From Candidatus Altarchaeales archaeon (GTDB lineage: Archaea > Altiarchaeota > Altiarchaeia > IMC4 > SCGC-AAA252-I15), in NCBI GenBank assembly GCA_014729705.1, contig WJJK01000316.1:1-13759 (forward strand): a DNA stretch of 13,759 nt, read 5' to 3'. This document shows, one piece after another, positions 5,113 through 11,233 of the stretch. Position 1 is the first letter of the stretch; the number at the start of each line of letters is the position of its first letter. Below the pieces are notes generated by a model that was given only the letters and a program-made list of their open reading frames with translations, was not told the origin of the DNA and did not search any database. Both the position numbers and the translations under genes were made by a program.

Positions 5113-5618
5113 TCTGGTCTTTCTACAAATATTTTATAGCAGCAGAACTGCTGCTAAATAGATTTATGGATGCAGCAGATAAGGTGCTTGAACTCACAGT
5201 GGTATTTGGACTACACCGTATAATTTGGATTTGGGAAAGTGTAGAGAACAAAACGCCGGACTACACACGTGAAGAGTTATTTATCCTTTTGGATAGAATC
5301 TTTGGATTAGGTAGTGGTGAGTTTCTTGGACACATACCATTAATCCTCTCTATTATTAGGGGTAATGCTGGACTGTGTATTTCTAATTTCATCGTATTAA
5401 AAAACTCCGAGCTAAATACGCCCGCTACAAGAGATAAAGTACTCTCATGTATAAGAGATGCGCACGCCATACGCTATCACCTTACAACATATAGGGATTG
5501 TCAAAGTGCAGAGATTCGAAAGATTATGTTTGAGACTAAGTTCTCGGAAATGCCCCTATATGCGTTTAAGGGCTCTGCGCAGGTTATAGCTCAGTGGCGG
5601 CTTGAAATAGGAAAATGA
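5109..5618 (+). CDS. Paralog-family protein, copy 8, with hydrophobic N-terminal extension
   Basis: Protein of 176 aa from ATG 5109, which overlaps the previous stop. It is the longest family member here: the family start motif PDYTREELFILLDRIF only appears at about residue 52. It is preceded by an extra segment rich in aromatic and aliphatic residues (FYKYFIAAELLLNRFM, ELTVVFGLHRIIWIWE) that could form amphipathic or membrane-associated helices. The C-terminal module is FSEMPLYAFKG ... AQWRLEIGK, two residues shorter than the common 27. No strong ribosome binding site precedes the ATG, so translation probably depends on coupling to copy 7. A membrane-tethered version of the family protein is one reading; function is unknown. 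Confidence 0.75.
   Translation: MIWSFYKYFIAAELLLNRFMDAADKVLELTVVFGLHRIIWIWESVENKTPDYTREELFILLDRIFGLGSGEFLGHIPLILSIIRGNAGLCISNFIVLKNSELNTPATRDKVLSCIRDAHAIRYHLTTYRDCQSAEIRKIMFETKFSEMPLYAFKGSAQVIAQWRLEIGK
5137..5156. repeat. 9-bp inverted repeat near the start of copy 8
   Basis: TAGCAGCAG and CTGCTGCTA are perfect reverse complements separated by AA, 28 bases into the coding region. In mRNA this would form a GC-rich hairpin with a GAAC loop close to the start codon and could slow or modulate translation. It may also be a chance result of the Ala-Ala-Glu-Leu-Leu codons. Confidence 0.4.
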
Positions 5619-5638
5619 GACCACCTAAAGGAGAAAAC

Positions 5639-5983
5639 ATGTCCAGCAAAAAAGGCCGTAAGAAAAAAGCAGATGACCCTTTTTATATTAAGGTCACTGA
5701 TGACTATCGAGTGGCTCGCGACAGTTTCAATGTCATCGTTACGCGTAAGATAGCCCCTCAAAATGGAGGTGCCGTCCGTGAGGGATCTATCGGTTTTTGT
5801 AGCACACTTGATTATGCCTCTGTGATCCTCCAAAAAGAGGGTGTGACCGCGGATGCGATCGAAAACTTTAAAAGACGAACTGCTCCCATCACTACATCGT
5901 ATGAAGAAGGAAGACTTATAATCAGGTACCCTGCTGACTTTGCTTTCGATGAGCGTGACATCACCCCTACAGAAGCAGCTTAG
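5639..5983 (+). CDS. Hypothetical phage protein, 114 aa
   Basis: ATG 5639 is preferred: AAGGAG (5628-5633) is 5 bases upstream, and the protein then starts MSSKKGRKKKADDPF. An in-frame ATG at 5615, overlapping the previous stop as ATGA, would add eight residues including the ribosome binding site codons. After the Lys-rich head, the sequence YIKVTDDYRVARDSFNVIV, a central part with an aromatic G-F and Y-A-S, and a beta-rich end (RLIIRYPADFAFDERD) recall small phage proteins with a D-x-Y-x-V-x-x-D-x-x-N-V-x-V pattern. The function of those is not known to me. No Cys, membrane segment or catalytic motif. It lies 20 bases after copy 8 and probably in the same operon. Confidence 0.75.
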   Translation: MSSKKGRKKKADDPFYIKVTDDYRVARDSFNVIVTRKIAPQNGGAVREGSIGFCSTLDYASVILQKEGVTADAIENFKRRTAPITTSYEEGRLIIRYPADFAFDERDITPTEAA

Positions 5984-6007
5984 AGCTGCGAGAAAGGTTT
6001 ACCACCT

Positions 6008-6490
6008 ATGGATACGTTTATAGAGATCATGAACATATGCACCCCTCTGATCAATATTGCAGTATCAGTCCTATTTCTTATCATCATAAAAGGAGTCATA
6101 AGAGACCACAAAAAGATTAAAGAGTCCATAAGAGACCAAGAGAAGATCAAACAAGCTATCCGTTTTTTGTCTCAAAACATAAATCCTCTGAGTGCGAATC
6201 TTCTCTCTGAGATGATGGAACACGGACCCCTGACTAAAGAACAGATAGCTGCGAACGTAGAAAGACAGCAGCTATATGCGAGGCAAGAGTTTGCAGGATA
6301 CATAGATAAGATAAAAAAAGGAGCCTCTCCTGAAGAACTCGCAAAGATAAAACTATTGGAGGCTGATATCAATGGCATATTTGATATAGCACAGACACTT
6401 GGCCCCGATAGCAGCGATGAGTATCGGAACCAGGTAATGCAAAACTTGCAGCACTCCCTTGAACAACTAAGACAGAAGCTCGAGGAGTAA
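6008..6490 (+). CDS. Membrane-anchored coiled-coil protein
   Basis: Protein of 160 aa, function not recognised. A hydrophobic helix at about residues 10-27 (CTPLINIAVSVLFLIIIK) is followed at once by a charged segment. That segment holds a ten-residue repeat (V-I-R-D-H-K-K-I-K-E, then S-I-R-D-Q-E-K-I-K-Q, residues 30-49) encoded by a 30-base tandem duplication. The rest is helical and charged with heptad-like spacing (EELAKIKLLEADINGIFDIA; VMQNLQHSLEQLRQKLEE), suggesting a coiled coil projecting into the cytoplasm. AAAGG (5993-5997) lies 10 bases before the ATG. The next gene starts 3 bases after its stop, with its ribosome binding site in this gene's last codons. A spanin or scaffolding role is possible but not shown. 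Confidence 0.75.
   Translation: MDTFIEIMNICTPLINIAVSVLFLIIIKGVIRDHKKIKESIRDQEKIKQAIRFLSQNINPLSANLLSEMMEHGPLTKEQIAANVERQQLYARQEFAGYIDKIKKGASPEELAKIKLLEADINGIFDIAQTLGPDSSDEYRNQVMQNLQHSLEQLRQKLEE
6097..6138 (+). repeat. 30-base-period direct repeat within the coiled-coil gene
   Basis: CATAAGAGACCA occurs at 6097-6108 and again at 6127-6138, exactly 30 bases apart, with similar flanking sequence (AAGATTAAA versus AAGATCAAA). It keeps the reading frame and doubles a ten-residue charged helical unit, so it looks like a recent in-frame tandem duplication. Confidence 0.6.
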
Positions 6491-6493
6491 TCC

Positions 6494-7294
6494 TTGTACG
6501 ATAACTACAAAGAATGCGTAGACCTATCATCCTCCCTTGAAGAGGATAAGCATCCTTGGTATCTTGACCGCTATACTGATGTAGCTCCTCTGCAAGGGGG
6601 TGTCGTATGGAAGAGCAAAATGAACGACTTCCGTGACATAGAAGCCCGTCGATGGGAAGCTTTGAACGTACACCAAAGGCTTCTGAACGGTAAATACCGT
6701 GAATTTACAGAAGAGCTTGAAAAATGTGGCCAGGCCTACGCTCACTTTAGAGATGGTAAGGAACTCTCAGACGGGCTCGTGAAGATGGAGTACACCGCTT
6801 GCGAAGGAGTCGGCGGCATATCTATAGGGGGGTGGTTCGAGGATCCCTCCGTACAGAAAGCTCAGTACGGAGAACTTGAGGAAATGCCTACTCTGTTGAC
6901 TAATGATGTCCCTGTAGAAGCTCGTAAAATAGCCCAGGAGCGACTTGAGAATGGAGAAGGTCCTCGAATCAGTCTGCGTCAAGACCTCTACGACTTGTAT
7001 CTGTCCAATGATCAGCGCTCCCGCCACATCTACTATGTACGCGGCGTGTGTGATGAAATAATGTATAGGGTCATTCACGAGAGGTATAGCCAGTACATTC
7101 GAAAATGCCCCCGTTGGCAGCAACACTTTATCGATGTCATCGCCAACGGGCGTAAATACGTCTACGCATACCACAGACATGACGATCGTGATAGTGGGTA
7201 CGGACTTTCTCTCCTACGTACTCCTGAAGATGGAGGCTATGTCGAGGACTTCGACACAGGACAGTACGCCTCGGAGCACCTGCCCAATGTTTGA
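6494..7294 (+). CDS. Hypothetical protein, 266 aa (TTG start)
   Basis: TTG 6494 is the likely start, with GAGGAG (6482-6487) 6 bases upstream. Function not recognised. The protein is soluble-looking and acidic, with a helical N-terminal half (DIEARRWEALNVHQRLL, EFTEELEKCGQAYAHF), a Gly-rich turn (EGVGGISIGGWF), and a C-terminal part rich in Tyr, Arg and His (SRHIYYVRGVCDEIMYRV, KYVYAYHRHDDRDSGYG). No zinc motif, nucleotide-binding loop or membrane segment is visible. It ends the block that starts at 5639; beyond it lies a 378-base non-coding stretch, so it is probably the last gene of its transcript. Confidence 0.78.
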   Translation: MYDNYKECVDLSSSLEEDKHPWYLDRYTDVAPLQGGVVWKSKMNDFRDIEARRWEALNVHQRLLNGKYREFTEELEKCGQAYAHFRDGKELSDGLVKMEYTACEGVGGISIGGWFEDPSVQKAQYGELEEMPTLLTNDVPVEARKIAQERLENGEGPRISLRQDLYDLYLSNDQRSRHIYYVRGVCDEIMYRVIHERYSQYIRKCPRWQQHFIDVIANGRKYVYAYHRHDDRDSGYGLSLLRTPEDGGYVEDFDTGQYASEHLPNV

Positions 7295-7348
7295 TGGGAC
7301 TTCTTTTAAAGCACCTAACCACCGTGGGCTTCTATGAGGACTTTTAAG

Positions 7349-7371
7349 ACTATCCGCCAAAGGCGGATAGT
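7349..7371. repeat. Perfect 10-bp hairpin with AAA loop
   Basis: ACTATCCGCC (7349-7358) and GGCGGATAGT (7362-7371) pair perfectly around AAA. It lies 54 bases after the stop of the 266-aa gene. No T-tract follows on the + strand, so it is a weak candidate for a terminator. It could be a processing site, an RNA-stabilising hairpin, or a transposon-end structure. Confidence 0.75.
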
Positions 7372-7411
7372 GTCTCAAGGGGATCCAGCCCGAGCCCTTA
7401 AATCTTTTAAA

Positions 7412-7449
7412 TTTAAACATAGAAGTACAAAAATACTTTTATGTTTAAA
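7412..7449. repeat. 16-bp hairpin with six-base loop
   Basis: TTTAAACATAGAAGTA (7412-7427) and TACTTTTATGTTTAAA (7434-7449) pair along their whole length. The single DNA mismatch becomes a G-U wobble when transcribed from the + strand, which hints that RNA pairing rather than a DNA palindrome is being kept. The loop is CAAAAA. Confidence 0.65.
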
Positions 7450-7458
7450 CTTCTCCTT

Positions 7459-7475
7459 CCTAAACTTAGTTTAGG
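7459..7475. repeat. 17-base palindrome CCTAAACT-T-AGTTTAGG
   Basis: Eight-base arms mirror each other around one central T. The geometry is too tight for a full RNA hairpin (seven pairs with a three-base loop), so it fits a dimeric protein-binding site at least as well. Confidence 0.5.
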
Positions 7476-7618
7476 TCAAATGGAGTTTTGTTAGATTAAA
7501 GCTTTTTATTTATACAACCAGCACTTTCAGCCTTGAAGTATAACTTTAATCTATATTAAATATACTATTGTGCCGAACTAAAATAAAAATTATCTTTTAT
7601 TAAGTTGTTCGCTTTCAT

Positions 7619-7638
7619 CCCACGACTAAAGTCGTGGG
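7619..7638. repeat. Perfect 9-bp GC-rich hairpin (IS605-end-like)
   Basis: CCCACGACT (7619-7627) and AGTCGTGGG (7630-7638) form a perfect stem with a very small loop. GCTTTC stands on both sides (7611-7616 and 7638-7643). The ribosome binding site of the next gene follows 20 bases later and is not included in the stem. Confidence 0.7.
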
Positions 7639-7672
7639 CTTTCCCGCTCACTTTCGTAAGGAGTTGTAAAGA

Positions 7673-7819
7673 ATGTCGAAACGTGAAAAGAAGCAGTTGC
7701 TGAATCTGAAGATCTCTGAAGCACGTCGGATGATCTATGATGATTCATTTTCACACAGACTAAAGGAACGACTACGGGACAAGATACGTGAGTATACAAA
7801 GCAACTCAGTGCGCTCTAG
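7673..7819 (+). CDS. Small basic helical protein, 48 aa
   Basis: ATG 7673 with AAGGAG (7658-7663) 9 bases upstream gives a 48-residue protein ending QLSAL before TAG. The sequence is almost wholly charged and helical (MSKREKKQLLNLKISEARRM, then SHRLKERLRDKIREYTKQL), with alternating Lys/Arg and Glu. It looks like a short coiled coil or nucleic-acid-binding helix; I recognise no family. It is the first gene after the non-coding stretch and overlaps the next gene by 11-32 bases depending on that gene's start. Confidence 0.65.
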   Translation: MSKREKKQLLNLKISEARRMIYDDSFSHRLKERLRDKIREYTKQLSAL

Positions 7820-8468
7820 AGTTACCAACAACGGTACTGTCGTCATCAAGGTCTTCCCTGTACGGGCTCAGGGAGAAGTTTGTATCAAATGTTTGAAGGA
7901 CACTGAGAAATCAATACACCATGTTGTACCTTCGATCTATACAAAAGTTTTACTCCCTAACGTAGTGATAACGCACAACACTTTTAACATGTGTTGTGCT
8001 TGTCACCACGACTATGAATATGATATCACTAACAGCGCTCATAAGTATCGTGCTGAGCTGGCGGAACTCTACATACCTAAGTCCCCTGATTATCTCTTAA
8101 ACAACGGTGTCCTCATGCGTAGTTGCCATCAAAAGCTCCATAAGGCACAGCTGTATGCGCTACCAATGTATAAACATCGAAATGTGCTCCCCGAGGACGT
8201 ACGCACCCAGTTCAACGCTTTCCTTCGTGATTTCTTTGAAGGAGATTACACGGATGAGGATCTTAGGAAACTCTTGAATAAATCCTCAAATTATCCTATA
8301 AAAGCTGGGGAGATGGTGGTCCGGCAGCTCAGAGGACAACAACAGCTTATAGATTTCTGCGCTGGTTGGAAGGCCCATTTCCTGTCAGGGATAGGCTTAA
8401 CAGAGAAAGAAGCCATTAAACGGGGGCTCAAAAAAGGTTGTAGATTTGTTGATTATGGCTACCCCTAA
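7788..8468 (+). CDS. HNH-like zinc-binding protein resembling the EXD2 C-terminal domain
   Basis: Protein of 226 aa if GTG 7788 is used; GTG 7809 is an alternative, and neither has a clear ribosome binding site, so coupling to the 48-aa ORF is likely. Residues 32-77 hold C32-x2-C35, HHVVPSIYTK (H44, H45), H63-N64 and C69/C70-x-C72-H73-x2-Y-E, the layout of an HNH/treble-clef fold. The arrangement HHVVP-x2-Y ... H ... C-x2-C-H-x2-Y-E is as I recall it in the C-terminal part of EXD2-type proteins, rather than in homing endonucleases. The helical remainder (SCHQKLHKAQLYALPMYKH) may belong to the same domain. No 3'-5' exonuclease domain is attached. DNA or RNA binding or cleavage is plausible; activity is uncertain. 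Confidence 0.65.
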   Translation: MSIQSNSVRSRVTNNGTVVIKVFPVRAQGEVCIKCLKDTEKSIHHVVPSIYTKVLLPNVVITHNTFNMCCACHHDYEYDITNSAHKYRAELAELYIPKSPDYLLNNGVLMRSCHQKLHKAQLYALPMYKHRNVLPEDVRTQFNAFLRDFFEGDYTDEDLRKLLNKSSNYPIKAGEMVVRQLRGQQQLIDFCAGWKAHFLSGIGLTEKEAIKRGLKKGCRFVDYGYP

Positions 8469-8486
8469 TCGTATATTTCTGAATCA

Positions 8487-8552
8487 ATGGGTTCTGACAT
8501 AGAGCCCGGTACAGACGCCACTACAGAACCTACAACCACTACAGAGGAATGA
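8487..8552 (+). CDS. Possible 21-aa Thr/Glu-rich peptide
   Basis: ATG 8487 opens 21 codons (MGSDIEPGTDATTEPTTTTEE) ending three bases before the next ATG, and its last codons contain that gene's ribosome binding site (AGAGGA). No ribosome binding site of its own is visible. It may be a translated spacer or simply untranslated leader. Confidence 0.25.
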   Translation: MGSDIEPGTDATTEPTTTTEE

Positions 8553-8555
8553 CTC

Positions 8556-8732
8556 ATGGGCCAACCTGTAATAGTTGATACAAGTGTCATAGGACACGGA
8601 GAAGAGGGCATAGAGTCTAACCGTATAAAACTCCGGTATGTACCAATACCTGATTACAAGGCCTATTTTATTGCCAATAAAATAGGCAACCCTGAGTTGG
8701 AAGATCACCTCAGTACTGAAAGACCAGAGTAG
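8556..8732 (+). CDS. Hypothetical 58-aa protein
   Basis: ATG 8556 with AGAGGA (8543-8548) 7 bases upstream, ending at TAG 8730. The protein (MGQPVIVDTSVIGHGEEGIE at the start, then RIKLRYVPIPDYKAYFIANK and an acidic end) is not recognised. It has no Cys, membrane segment or catalytic signature. Its coding sequence contains a perfect 27-base palindrome (8661-8687). The next gene follows after 27 bases with a strong ribosome binding site, so it probably belongs to that transcript. Confidence 0.6.
   Translation: MGQPVIVDTSVIGHGEEGIESNRIKLRYVPIPDYKAYFIANKIGNPELEDHLSTERPE
8661..8687. repeat. Perfect 27-base palindrome with 13-bp arms
   Basis: GCCTATTTTATTG and CAATAAAATAGGC flank a single central C. 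As DNA it is an operator-like or recombinase-site-like palindrome; as RNA it would be a 12-bp stem with a three-base loop. It lies inside the 58-aa gene, about 70 bases before the start of the 308-aa membrane protein gene. Confidence 0.7.
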
Positions 8733-8759
8733 TACACCATTCTCTAAAAGGAGAGAAGT

Positions 8760-9686
8760 ATGACAGAACAAGGATATGAGTACGAAGTAGTGGACGAAAA
8801 TCGTACTAAGGCGGAGGAGCAGGTAGAAAAGGCTGAAGAGAGTACGACAAAAGCCATTGCGCCTATTTTTAACGTCGACAGGGCGCGCCATCATCTTATG
8901 GCAGACAAAGAGCGTGAATATTCTGAACGGGCTCGAAAAGAACTTGAGTTAGAGGAAGAACTTGGCCTTAGAAATCAGGCCGGGCTAACTCAAGAGGAAA
9001 TTCTTCAGAAGGACATTGATGAGCTGACGTCCTCAAGAGATTTTTATGAGGTAGACTCAAAGATATTGGCACGTCTCTTTGGAATGCGGGGACTTAAGAA
9101 AAAGTGCGACATGCATAATCTCCGGGAATTTATCTCAGTGACATACAGGGCCCTGAAATGGGAGATGCTGCTTTTAGGCGTGTCTGTAGCACTTACGGTT
9201 GGCCTCATCGAAGCGTGGAGGGGATGTTATGACCTTATGGCTGCATCAAGCCTAGATGTGTATCACATTATAGGTACCATTTTGGTAGGTGCCGCGGCGT
9301 TCACCGGATTTTGTTTTTTAGGATACCGTCTCTGTAGCGGAAAACACTTCGAGTATGAGTTCATGAAAGTCGAACTTCGGTCAGAAGACTTAGTCCAAAC
9401 TAGAGTGCGCATACCCTATGGCGCAATGCTGAAGACCGCAGAGGCAAAGCGTACTGAAATTTTTACTCAGTTCGGACTCGTACGCCCGGAATTCAAAACT
9501 CTCAAGACCGAAAAAGGGTGGGAGCCCATTGATTTGCGAAGAGCTCTTCCGACCGACCCGGCTATCGTTGGGCATACTGAAGATGGCCGTCAGTTTTTGA
9601 TTGTCTATTGGGATATTGAGAAAGATCGTGCTCGAGTCCTCCGCAATATCGCTCAGTTCAAGAAGCATAAACTTAAGAAAATATAA
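8760..9686 (+). CDS. Two-helix membrane protein with long cytoplasmic arms
   Basis: Protein of 308 aa from ATG 8760, preceded by AAAAGGAGAG. Residues 1-130 are highly charged and helical (EEQVEKAEESTTKA; KEREYSERARKELELEEELG), probably a coiled coil. Two hydrophobic helices follow at about 136-153 (MLLLGVSVALTVGLIEAW) and 169-190 (HIIGTILVGAAAFTGFCFLG), joined by a short loop, so both ends should face the cytoplasm. The C-terminal 115 residues are soluble, mixed alpha/beta (EPIDLRRALPTDPAIVGHTE; RQFLIVYWDIEKDRARVL). The family is not recognised. The topology would suit an inner-membrane anchor or exclusion factor, but nothing shows this. A strong terminator follows. Confidence 0.78.
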   Translation: MTEQGYEYEVVDENRTKAEEQVEKAEESTTKAIAPIFNVDRARHHLMADKEREYSERARKELELEEELGLRNQAGLTQEEILQKDIDELTSSRDFYEVDSKILARLFGMRGLKKKCDMHNLREFISVTYRALKWEMLLLGVSVALTVGLIEAWRGCYDLMAASSLDVYHIIGTILVGAAAFTGFCFLGYRLCSGKHFEYEFMKVELRSEDLVQTRVRIPYGAMLKTAEAKRTEIFTQFGLVRPEFKTLKTEKGWEPIDLRRALPTDPAIVGHTEDGRQFLIVYWDIEKDRARVLRNIAQFKKHKLKKI

Positions 9687-9718
9687 GCCGTGTTCAAAGT
9701 ACGGTGTTGAGAGGGGGA

Positions 9719-9749
9719 AGGGCCCGACCTTCGGGTCGGGCCTTTGTTT
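9719..9749 (+). terminator. Intrinsic terminator with UUCG loop
   Basis: GGCCCGACC (9721-9729) pairs with GGTCGGGCC (9734-9742) around the extra-stable TTCG tetraloop, followed by TTTGTTT. It lies 35 bases after the stop of the 308-aa membrane protein and ends that transcript. Expression of the genes beyond depends on readthrough or on a promoter I could not identify. Confidence 0.88.
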
Positions 9750-9766
9750 CTAAAAATGAGGAAACA

Positions 9767-10003
9767 ATGCCACGAAAAACGAAAAAAGTAAACAAAAGTA
9801 AACAAGGATGCGATTTCGACCTTCTCCCGTATCCCTACAGCTTCACGAAGAAGTCAAACCTTCAAGGAGTCTCAGTACTGCAGCCGATGTGGATGAACAA
9901 CCAGCTTGTACAGCTTGTCATCGACCCGGCTAAAGCAGAGCTTGAGATACGATGCTATGGTTGCGGGCACCATATCAAAACTGTAAGCCTCAAGACTCTC
10001 TGA
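9767..10003 (+). CDS. Hypothetical 78-aa protein with one CxxC
   Basis: ATG 9767 is chosen because GAGG (9758-9761) precedes it; an in-frame start at 9704 would run through the terminator stem. The N-terminus is Lys-rich (PRKTKKVNKSK), the middle shows aromatic and aliphatic strands (LLPYPYSFTKK, VQLVIDPAKAELEIR), and the end has C63-x2-C66-G-H-H, half of a zinc-ribbon-like site. A further Cys (C15) might complete it. Function unknown. Short distance to the next gene (12 bases) suggests a shared operon. Confidence 0.65.
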   Translation: MPRKTKKVNKSKQGCDFDLLPYPYSFTKKSNLQGVSVLQPMWMNNQLVQLVIDPAKAELEIRCYGCGHHIKTVSLKTL

Positions 10004-10015
10004 AGAGGAGGAAAT

Positions 10016-10600
10016 ATGGGCTATTCTATTGCTATAAGAGCCGCCAACAAAACGCTAAAGAAGCAGATGAAGAGCTTCATGGAGAACAACTACCGGAAGC
10101 CCCACGAACTCTTGGGCAAAAAGAACGATTACTCCAGGTTCACGGACGACCCCTCCTACGACAGCCACAAACGGGCCCTGGGTTTTGATTTCAATGCGAG
10201 TGGTCTCGAGCGCGACTACATCTTCGCCGTCTGCCGTTGGATGGCTTTGAAGATCGGGGAGGTAAGCTCTCGTTGGAAGAAACTCGGGAAAGCCGTACCG
10301 TTTACTGTCTACGACGGTGGGAAGACCAATGATGACCGATGGCCTGTACTCGTGAAAAGCGAATGGGAGAGCGTAGTACCGGACGACCTCGCTTGGTGTT
10401 TGGTAGAGTCTACAGGCTTTCAAAACCGGTACGACCATTACAGAGGCCTTCCGCTTGAGTATGGGGAGAGTGAAGAAGACGCCATCAATAAGATGATCGA
10501 GGCGGAAAGCGTCCTGTACGGAAAACCAGTAGAGGAAGTTACCAAGACGATCGAGAATGAGCTACAGCGCCTTGACGGCCTGTGGAAAAAGCACGCGTAG
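10016..10600 (+). CDS. Hypothetical phage-type protein, 194 aa
   Basis: ATG 10016 with GAGGAGG (10005-10011) 4 bases upstream. The start MGYSIAIRAANKTLKKQM, then ALGFDFNASGLERDYIFAVC and RWMALKIGEVSSRW, gives the impression of a conserved phage or prophage hypothetical family; I recall similar sequences but no function. The protein is soluble, rich in Trp, Tyr, Asp and Lys, with a helical C-terminus (EEVTKTIENELQRLDGLWKK). No zinc motif, P-loop or membrane segment is visible. The next gene begins just after its stop. Confidence 0.75.
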   Translation: MGYSIAIRAANKTLKKQMKSFMENNYRKPHELLGKKNDYSRFTDDPSYDSHKRALGFDFNASGLERDYIFAVCRWMALKIGEVSSRWKKLGKAVPFTVYDGGKTNDDRWPVLVKSEWESVVPDDLAWCLVESTGFQNRYDHYRGLPLEYGESEEDAINKMIEAESVLYGKPVEEVTKTIENELQRLDGLWKKHA

Positions 10601-10605
10601 GTAGC

Positions 10606-11208
10606 ATGGAACAAAGCACCAAAAAAATCACCAGCCTAACGTTTTTAAAGGAACTCTATGACTCGAGCCAGGGGCTACCACAGTGCCATCCGAGTGTATT
10701 AGAGCTCCTGAACGAGGAAGAGCGCGCAGCCGTCGATGTCCTCTACTGGTTAAGAAACCGACACAAGGGAAAAAAGCGTGGAGAAGCTTTAAGTGCTGCT
10801 ATACGTACAATGACCTATACCGGTCCGAAAGGCGTTTATGACAAAAAAGGGCGATGGTACGCCATAGGGCTTGAGGCGTGTGACTACGATCAACACGACA
10901 CTTTCGGGGTGATCTGTGGTGACTACAAACACGTCTCCGACGATCCAGATCAAAAGCCCAAGTACGACCATTTTGCATCCAGGAATCACTGCCGCACAAG
11001 ACAGCACCTTGGCTTTCTCGTTAAATATCGTAAAGTGTTCGTAGTGTACAAACTCATAGACCCCCTCGATCTCGCTTTGATGGTAGGAGCACTTCAAAAA
11101 ACAGAGTACCCACTTCTCTTACAGCACCACAGACCAATCATCCGGGATTTTGCCCAAGACTGCCTTTCTGGGAAATTTTTTTCGCCTACGGAGCCGGTTT
11201 CAAGTTGA
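10606..11208 (+). CDS. Hypothetical protein, 200 aa
   Basis: ATG 10606, five bases after the previous stop, is preferred over an in-frame GTG at 10582 because the protein then starts MEQSTKKITSLTFLKELYD without running into its neighbour; the ribosome binding site is weak either way. Function not recognised. Visible parts are a helical N-terminus, a basic stretch (RNRHKGKKRGEALSAAIRTM), and a central region rich in Asp, His and Tyr (ACDYDQHDTFGVICGDYKHV; KPKYDHFASRNHCRTRQHLG) that could bind metal. The end is hydrophobic-helical. No membrane helix. Likely co-transcribed with the gene before it. Confidence 0.72.
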   Translation: MEQSTKKITSLTFLKELYDSSQGLPQCHPSVLELLNEEERAAVDVLYWLRNRHKGKKRGEALSAAIRTMTYTGPKGVYDKKGRWYAIGLEACDYDQHDTFGVICGDYKHVSDDPDQKPKYDHFASRNHCRTRQHLGFLVKYRKVFVVYKLIDPLDLALMVGALQKTEYPLLLQHHRPIIRDFAQDCLSGKFFSPTEPVSS

Positions 11209-11233
11209 AACGCTTCATCTATGAGGTTTTACA

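Larger units (their letters stand above)
7340..7645. mobile_element. Possible non-autonomous IS200/IS605-like remnant
   Basis: The right hairpin and its flanks (GCTTTCATCCCACGACT then AGTCGTGGGCTTTCCCG) have the shape I recall for the right ends of IS200/IS605-family elements, where a short stable stem with a small loop sits just inside the cleavage site. A second perfect stem (ACTATCCGCC-AAA-GGCGGATAGT) stands about 250 bases to the left, where a left-end hairpin would be. No TnpA or TnpB gene lies between, so this would be a palindrome-associated element or a leftover end. Boundaries are guesses. Chance or a phage-specific structured RNA remain possible. Confidence 0.3.
7295..7672. other. 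378-base non-coding, AT-rich, hairpin-dense stretch
   Basis: No convincing gene on either strand. Five inverted repeats lie in a row: 7349-7371, 7412-7449, 7459-7475, 7492-7553 (10-bp arms TAGATTAAAG and CTTTAATCTA around 42 bases) and 7619-7638. The middle (7400-7610) is strongly AT-rich. There is no T-run after the hairpins, so they are not ordinary terminators. The stretch separates two operons, so it may also contain a promoter; TTGAAG at 7533-7538 has no well-spaced -10. The readings I consider are a remnant mobile element, a structured non-coding RNA, or a regulatory or replication region. Confidence 0.6.

Noticed and set aside
6847..6872. 8-bp inverted repeat CTCCGTAC/GTACGGAG inside the 266-aa gene
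   Set aside because: It lies deep inside a coding region with no nearby start, and is short enough to be chance.
7973..7999. 9-bp inverted repeat GCACAACAC/GTGTTGTGC
   Set aside because: It falls within the codons of the HNH-like zinc motif, where sequence is constrained by the protein; no regulatory context.
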